From positions 1-10,290 of the forward strand of contig JAGNNB010000074.1 in the NCBI GenBank assembly GCA_017990865.1: a DNA stretch of 10,290 bases, in the 5' to 3' direction. Positions 6,780 through 10,290 of this stretch are shown here, piece by piece (positions within the stretch are counted from its first letter, which is position 1; the number at the start of each line of letters is the position of its first letter). The stretch is from Lysobacteraceae bacterium. GTDB taxonomy: Bacteria; Pseudomonadota; Gammaproteobacteria; Xanthomonadales; Xanthomonadaceae. The notes below the pieces were generated by a model. It made no database searches. It was given only the letters and a program-made list of their open reading frames with translations, and was not told the DNA's origin. The position numbers were made by a program, and so were the translations under genes.

Positions 6780-7478
6780 ATGATCGATAACGACCTGGAC
6801 ATCGAACGTTGGCGCTCGGAGCTGGCCGCACGCGGCCGCGTGCAGATTCCGAATTTCCTGCAGAGTCCCGCCGCCGAGGCCTTCGCGAACGAATTGGCCG
6901 ACCGCGTGCCCTGGCAATTGGCCGAACGCAGCGAGGGCGAATCGCGGACCACGCCGCGTGGCGCGTATCCCGACGCCGCCGAATACGCGAATCTGCTGCA
7001 GCGCGGTTACACGCGCGCGACCGAGAGTTATCAGTTCGCCTACGACAGTTACATGCTGCCGAAGGCCGCGCGCGAAGGCTGGGATCCGTCGCTGTTGGTG
7101 CATGGGTTGCTGCGTTTCTTCAACACCGAGGACTATCTGCGCTTCGCGCGATATCTCGGCGACGACCCCGCGATCTCGCACACCACCGCGCAATGCACGC
7201 GCTATCGCCCCGGCCAGTATTTGATGCCGCACGACGATCAGGACGACGACGAAGGCCGGCGTTACGCATTCGTGATCAATCTCAGCCGCGATTGGCGCCC
7301 GGACTGGGGCGGCCAACTGCAGTTTCTCGATGCCGACGGCCACGTGTTGGAGACGTTTTTGCCGCGCTGGAATTCGCTCAGCCTGTTTCGCGTGCCGCAA
7401 CGGCATCAGGTCACGTTGGTGTCGCCGTGGGCGGCGCGGCCGCGGCATGCGGTGACGGGATGGTGGTTGGCGCGCTGA
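6780..7478 (+). CDS. 2-oxoglutarate/Fe(II)-dependent dioxygenase (prolyl-4-hydroxylase-like fold)
   Basis: Enzymes of this superfamily couple oxidation of a substrate to decarboxylation of 2-oxoglutarate. In this 232-residue protein the catalytic core is at the C-terminal half: YRPGQYLMPHDD (142-153) supplies His151 and Asp153 of the H-x-D motif, FRVPQRHQV (203-211) supplies the distal His209, and RHAVTGWW (222-229) supplies Arg222 for the 2-oxoglutarate carboxylate. NLSRDWRPDWGGQLQFLD (167-184) is the usual strand pair between them. The N-terminal part (residues 1-30) is the common 'xxxGxVQIPNFL' entry of such proteins, so it is not truncated. No signal peptide is seen, so it is cytoplasmic. 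The substrate (protein, amino acid or small molecule) cannot be told. It starts at the ATG at 6780 without a strong ribosome binding site and is followed within 2 bp by a hairpin. Confidence 0.88.
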   Translation: MIDNDLDIERWRSELAARGRVQIPNFLQSPAAEAFANELADRVPWQLAERSEGESRTTPRGAYPDAAEYANLLQRGYTRATESYQFAYDSYMLPKAAREGWDPSLLVHGLLRFFNTEDYLRFARYLGDDPAISHTTAQCTRYRPGQYLMPHDDQDDDEGRRYAFVINLSRDWRPDWGGQLQFLDADGHVLETFLPRWNSLSLFRVPQRHQVTLVSPWAARPRHAVTGWWLAR

Positions 7479-7480
7479 CA

Positions 7481-7504
7481 CGGCTCCAAGAGAGCCGCAT
7501 CTTT
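7481..7504 (+). terminator. Probable rho-independent terminator of the dioxygenase gene
   Basis: CGGCTC and GAGCCG form a perfect 6-bp stem with a 5-base loop, starting 2 bp after the stop and followed by CATCTTT. The T tract is short, so termination may be weak. Confidence 0.5.
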
Positions 7505-7831
7505 CCGCTTCGATCGTGATCTGAGCGGTCGTTACGGGTCGGTCGGAACGATGGCGACCCACCGTCGACTGAGATAGCGGTCACGATTTCGACGATCGAC
7601 GCCTGATCGTCCTCCCGTCATGTCCTGTCGGCGATGGAACCGGCGACCTCTGTAAAGCGGCAGTGCCCTCAAAGCCTATGGAAGCCACCTCCGACAAGGC
7701 AGCGGCATTGTCGTTCCTGTAGCGGATGCTGCAGCGACAGCATCGGCGCGGCGTCGTTGAACGCTGCCGTCGAAGCAATCGCTAGTGCCGCTGAGGACCC
7801 TGTCCGAATCACGATTAGCAAAGGAAACTCA
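7505..7831. other. Non-coding stretch before the hydrolase gene
   Basis: I see no gene here in either direction; the open frames lack ribosome binding sites and recognisable products. The stretch must contain the hydrolase promoter, but only poor boxes are visible, such as TTGAAC near 7757. The in-frame extension upstream of 7832 is not a plausible protein start because the signal peptide begins at 7832 or 7859. Confidence 0.5.
7820..7825 (+). promoter_or_regulatory. Ribosome binding site of the hydrolase gene
   Basis: AAAGGA lies 6 bases upstream of the ATG at 7832 and favours it over the second ATG at 7859. Confidence 0.65.
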
Positions 7832-9319
7832 ATGAAAACGCACGGCATAAAAAACAAAATGAACCGAAACACATCGTTGCGGCTTGCGTTGTTGGCGACT
7901 GCGTGCATGGCCCCGGCGATGGAAGTCGCAGCAGGCTCGTTCCAATCGATCGGCATGAACGTCGTCAACGGTACTTACAATACGTATTACGGGGCGGTCT
8001 ACGAATGGCGGCACAACGATACGATCGCGCAAAGCTTGCCCAGCGGCTGCAATACCTCGACCGCACCGATCGTCGTATTGTTTCATGGCGGAAATGGTAT
8101 CGACAGCGGCAACGCGGCATTGACCGAATACATGACTACGCTTGCGCAGCGACTATCGACCGCATGCGTTCGCATGGTCTCGGTGCAAGGAAGAACCGCC
8201 TATACGGTGAACGCGCCCCCGAATGCGTCGTCGGCGACCAGCGTTCCGAATCAGGCCGCTCTCAATATTGCGACGGCGTTGACGCAAATCATGAGCGCGC
8301 CGGTATATCGGAACGCGTCAAAAGTGATTTATTTCGGCGGCAGCATGAGCGGTCTTTTCGGTGCGGTGTTGTTGCGCAATCAATACGCGAACTACACCAA
8401 CGATGCGGTCCCTTATTGGTCGAAGTTGGATCGCTTCGTCGTCGCCGGGCCGCCGGCCGGCAATCTGTACGATGCCTGCAAACTTTCGAACACCTATAAC
8501 GACACCGCGCGCGGCACGGCGACTTTGTTCACCGGAGGAGATTGCGTTTCGTTCTTGAGAGATTTCAACGCTATAACCGGGCGTTTGATGAAGCCGTTCA
8601 CGGCCGCGGAAGTGGCGACGTTGAGAAGCAAGATTCGAGTGCACATGTTGGTCGGCACCCTCGACGATCTGTGGGGCTACGGCAAGCCGGGCGTGCCGAG
8701 CTGCAATGTGAATGCGAATCCGCCGCAGTGTTGGACCGGGCAGCAGGGCGTCGACAACTACCTGGCCACGTCTGGGCTCAGTTCTACGGTGTATCGCAAT
8801 ATCGATGCGGTTCCGCCCAGCTCGAGCCCCATCACGTTCACTCAGATCACCGGCGCCGGCCACAGCAACGTATGGAATTACAATGCCGGCGTCGAAAGCG
8901 GGATTTGTAAATTGATCTCGCGAGATTTCCCGGGCACGCTTCCGAACAATTGCGATAGCGCCGTATATGCGCCCAGAGAGATTCGCGGTGTGATCGACAG
9001 CGTTCAGGGCAATACGATCCATGGCTGGGCTTGCGCTGCGGGTAACCCGCACGCGATCAGTGTCCATCTCTACGCGGGCGGGCCCGCAGGAGCCGGCGCG
9101 CTTATCGGCGGCTACAAGGCGTACAGCACCAGCGAGACCGCCGTGGCGACCGCATGCGCATCTTCCGGCACCGCCTATCGCTTCCACATTCCGTTGCCGC
9201 TCAACGTCCGACAGCAATGGAGCGGTCGGCGTATTTATATCCATGGCATCCATCCGACCGGCGCATACAGGAACGAGCTAATCGCAAATTCCGGTGTCTT
9301 CGCCGTGCCGGCGCCGTAA
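7832..9319 (+). CDS. Secreted alpha/beta-hydrolase with an extra C-terminal beta-rich domain
   Basis: The 495-residue protein begins with a long signal peptide (n-region rich in Lys/Arg/Asn, hydrophobic core 17-30, cleavage probably near residue 34). The hydrolase domain (about 40-370) shows an oxyanion-type FHGGNG (84-89), a nucleophile elbow FGGSMSG with predicted Ser171, an acid Asp278 or Asp279 in VGTLDDLWG, and His344 in GAGHSNVW, a complete catalytic triad in the usual order. This suggests an esterase, lipase, polyester depolymerase or peptidase; I do not recognise the subfamily. About 383-493 is a separate domain with the signatures GVIDSV, HGWACAAG, VHLYAGGPAGAG, SETAV and RFHIPLP, ending SGVFAVP; from memory similar modules occur at the ends of various secreted proteins. 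Ten cysteines in the mature part suggest disulfides. Its codons use more A/T (TAT, AAT, AAA) than the flanking genes, hinting at acquisition from elsewhere. It appears to be transcribed alone. Confidence 0.85.
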   Translation: MKTHGIKNKMNRNTSLRLALLATACMAPAMEVAAGSFQSIGMNVVNGTYNTYYGAVYEWRHNDTIAQSLPSGCNTSTAPIVVLFHGGNGIDSGNAALTEYMTTLAQRLSTACVRMVSVQGRTAYTVNAPPNASSATSVPNQAALNIATALTQIMSAPVYRNASKVIYFGGSMSGLFGAVLLRNQYANYTNDAVPYWSKLDRFVVAGPPAGNLYDACKLSNTYNDTARGTATLFTGGDCVSFLRDFNAITGRLMKPFTAAEVATLRSKIRVHMLVGTLDDLWGYGKPGVPSCNVNANPPQCWTGQQGVDNYLATSGLSSTVYRNIDAVPPSSSPITFTQITGAGHSNVWNYNAGVESGICKLISRDFPGTLPNNCDSAVYAPREIRGVIDSVQGNTIHGWACAAGNPHAISVHLYAGGPAGAGALIGGYKAYSTSETAVATACASSGTAYRFHIPLPLNVRQQWSGRRIYIHGIHPTGAYRNELIANSGVFAVPAP

Positions 9320-9326
9320 ATCCGGC

Positions 9327-9361
9327 CCGGGTGCCGGATGCGCAGCGCATCCGGCACCTGG
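9327..9361 (+). terminator. Strong hairpin after the hydrolase gene, likely terminator or REP-like
   Basis: GTGCCGGATGCG (9331-9342) and CGCATCCGGCAC (9346-9357) pair perfectly around CAG, and four flanking pairs (one G-T) extend the stem to 16 bp. It starts 8 bases after the stop. There is no T tract, so it may act as an RNA-stabilising or repeat element rather than a classical terminator. Confidence 0.6.
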
Positions 9362-9390
9362 CTATTCGCTTACTCGCGCCGTACTCCCCG

Positions 9391-9419
9391 TTCGCTCCAT
9401 CTGATCCAAGTCGAATAAT
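9391..9419 (+). promoter_or_regulatory. Candidate promoter before the decayed MBL gene
   Basis: AATAAT (9414-9419) matches the -10 consensus at 5 of 6 bases, with a poor -35 box TTCGCT 17 bp upstream. It is a weak, pattern-only call. Confidence 0.3.
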
Positions 9420-9494
9420 CCCTAAAAAATCGAATGTATCAGCGCCGCCGTTGTCGGTTTATGCCAGCCTTGATGGACACCATAGAGGGGCGCT

Positions 9495-10054
9495 ATGAGC
9501 ACGATCTTTTTTCGATAACGGCCATCATCGTTGCATCGCGTTCAACGACTTGGTGTTGGGCGACGACGGCGTGCAGGCCAATCAGTTTCTGCTGCAGGAC
9601 GAAGGCCAAGCCGCGTTGATCGATCCCGGCGGCGACCGTTATCTGCAGATGCCCGACGGGCGGCGCGATTCCGCTGGGTACCACCGCCATTCGCGCCTTG
9701 CCGGCGCACTTCTTGCATTCGGTCGGCAATTTCAGTTTCTTCGACCCGGTCAGCCGCATTCTGTTTTCCGGCGATGTCGGCTCGTCGATGATTTCGCGCG
9801 GTGTGCCGTTTGCGCCGGCCGAGAATTTCGCCGACTACGTGCATCGCATGGAGGCGTTCCATCGGCGCTACATGGGCTCGCAACGCGTCGCCAAGATGTG
9901 GGCCGACATGGTGCGCCGGCTCGACCACGAGATGATCGTGCCGCAGCACGGTTTGCCGATGGATCGGTGGTCGATTCCCGCGTTCCTCGATTGGTTGTCC
10001 GATCTGCGCTGCGGCATCGATTTAATGGACGAAAACATCCACCGCGTGGTGTGA
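9495..10054 (+). pseudogene. Decayed metallo-beta-lactamase-fold protein (di-iron ODP-like), frameshifted and internally deleted
   Basis: Three frames in succession spell one MBL-fold protein. ATG 9495, with a GAGGGG ribosome binding site 4 bases upstream, gives MSTIFF; one T too many in a T6 tract (9507-9512) then causes an immediate TAA. Removing one T restores DNGHHRCIAFNDLVLGDD and on to ALIDPGGD (to about 9634). The next residues, RYLQMPDG, belong much later in this family, so a central segment of perhaps 60-80 residues with the first H-x-x-x-D-type metal motif seems to be deleted. Around 9661-9668 a second frame change (one extra or two missing bases) leads to IPLGTTAIRALPAHFLHSVG, FSGDVGSS and VPQHGLPM, which keep the later His and Asp ligands, ending at TGA 10052-10054. 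An active enzyme is not expected. A sequencing error could explain the T6 lesion but not the deletion. The size of the missing part is from memory of the family. Confidence 0.8.
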
Positions 10055-10083
10055 GGGCGCGCAGCCCGCGTTTCTCGGCCCGG

Positions 10084-10112
10084 CTTTCTGTGCCCCTAGG
10101 CGGCGATACACT
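10084..10112 (+). promoter_or_regulatory. Candidate promoter of the final gene
   Basis: A TACACT box (10107-10112) in the context CGATACACT resembles a -10 element and lies about 50 bp before the ATG; the -35 region is not convincing. Confidence 0.3.
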
Positions 10113-10151
10113 GCCCGCAGCCCGGCGTTCCCCTCGTTCGCGTCCGGGCGT

Positions 10152-10160
10152 GGAGGAGGG
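10152..10160 (+). promoter_or_regulatory. Strong ribosome binding site of the final gene
   Basis: GGAGGAGGG lies 3-8 bases before ATG 10164. It marks a gene that runs off the right edge and is too short here to stand out by length. Confidence 0.8.
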
Positions 10161-10163
10161 CGT

Positions 10164-10290
10164 ATGTGGACACGAATCCTCGCCTACGGCCTGCTGCTCG
10201 CAGCGGGCACGCTGGCGCTGCAGTGGCTGGATTACCAGCGGCTGGCGCGCGCCCATTCCGATGAGGTCTACGTCTTTTTGATCGCCGCGG
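10164..10290 (+). CDS. N-terminal part of a small membrane protein, possibly a membrane-anchored LuxR-type regulator
   Basis: The 42 codons visible stay open to the window end and start after an excellent ribosome binding site. The protein begins MWTRILAYGLLLAAGTLALQ, a membrane helix, followed by WLDYQRLARAHSDEVYV, a short polar loop, and the start of a second hydrophobic segment (FLIAA). From memory, short Xanthomonadaceae proteins with two such N-terminal helices and a C-terminal LuxR-type DNA-binding helix-turn-helix start almost the same way. The DNA-binding part would lie beyond position 10290, so the regulator assignment is inference; the membrane helix and the start are direct observations. 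Confidence 0.7.
   Translation, partial: MWTRILAYGLLLAAGTLALQWLDYQRLARAHSDEVYVFLIAA

Noticed and set aside
7634..7831. An upstream extension of the hydrolase gene.
   Set aside because: The ribosome binding site at 7820 and the signal peptide at 7832 mark the start; the upstream residues look random.
9550..10281. A single 243-codon open frame running from the decayed MBL gene to the right edge.
   Set aside because: Only its first third matches the MBL family; after about 9661 the family sequence continues in another frame, so the rest is out-of-frame reading.
1..10290. tRNA, rRNA, insertion sequence or phage attachment site.
   Set aside because: I found no cloverleaf-like sequence, transposase gene, terminal inverted repeats with target duplication, or integrase in the window.

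Overview
The window looks like chromosomal DNA from a GC-rich gammaproteobacterium of the Xanthomonadaceae/Lysobacter group. Support comes from the strong G/C third-position bias, short palindromic repeats of the 'GTAGGAGGGCCTTCAGGCCC' kind that I associate from memory with Lysobacter, GC-rich double-hairpin intergenic repeats, and the gene content. The genus is an inference; no RNA gene or marker gene is present to fix it.

Left part (1-1453). The window opens inside a WD40-repeat protein with three complete and one partial 42-residue repeats. The three complete repeats are 95-97% identical as DNA, and nearly all their differences change the amino acid. A pair of inverted REP-like palindromes lies inside the same reading frame, just before the conserved-looking C-terminus. 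After its stop comes about 650 bp without a credible gene, mostly filled by a two-copy, roughly 250-bp composite repeat. Each copy carries an inverted pair of 50-bp double-hairpin elements.

Middle part (1454-5197). Three tightly packed co-directional genes look like an operon: a secreted gamma-glutamyltransferase (catalytic Thr383), an unrecognised secreted or lipid-anchored protein, and an AEC-family membrane transporter that probably starts at TTG. The first could release amino acids or gamma-glutamyl products outside the cytoplasm and the last could move small organic anions; that link is speculation.

A divergent pair follows. On the minus strand (5256-6638) is a Tat-exported FAD-dependent amine oxidase of the polyamine oxidase/LSD1 superfamily. 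On the plus strand (6780-7478) is a 2-oxoglutarate/Fe(II) dioxygenase with an intact H-x-D...H facial triad, followed by a small terminator-like hairpin.

Right part (7479-10290). A 350-bp non-coding stretch leads to a secreted alpha/beta hydrolase with an extra C-terminal beta-rich domain, less GC-rich than its neighbours and closed by a 16-bp hairpin. Next is a decayed metallo-beta-lactamase-fold gene, broken by a frameshift in a T6 tract, an apparent internal deletion that removes the first metal-binding motif, and a second frameshift. The window ends in the first 42 codons of a small membrane protein with a very strong ribosome binding site, possibly a membrane-anchored LuxR-type regulator.

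I see no complete new defence or mobile system here. The most interesting signals are the diversifying WD40 repeats with the REP pair in frame, and the uncharacterised C-terminal domain of the hydrolase.
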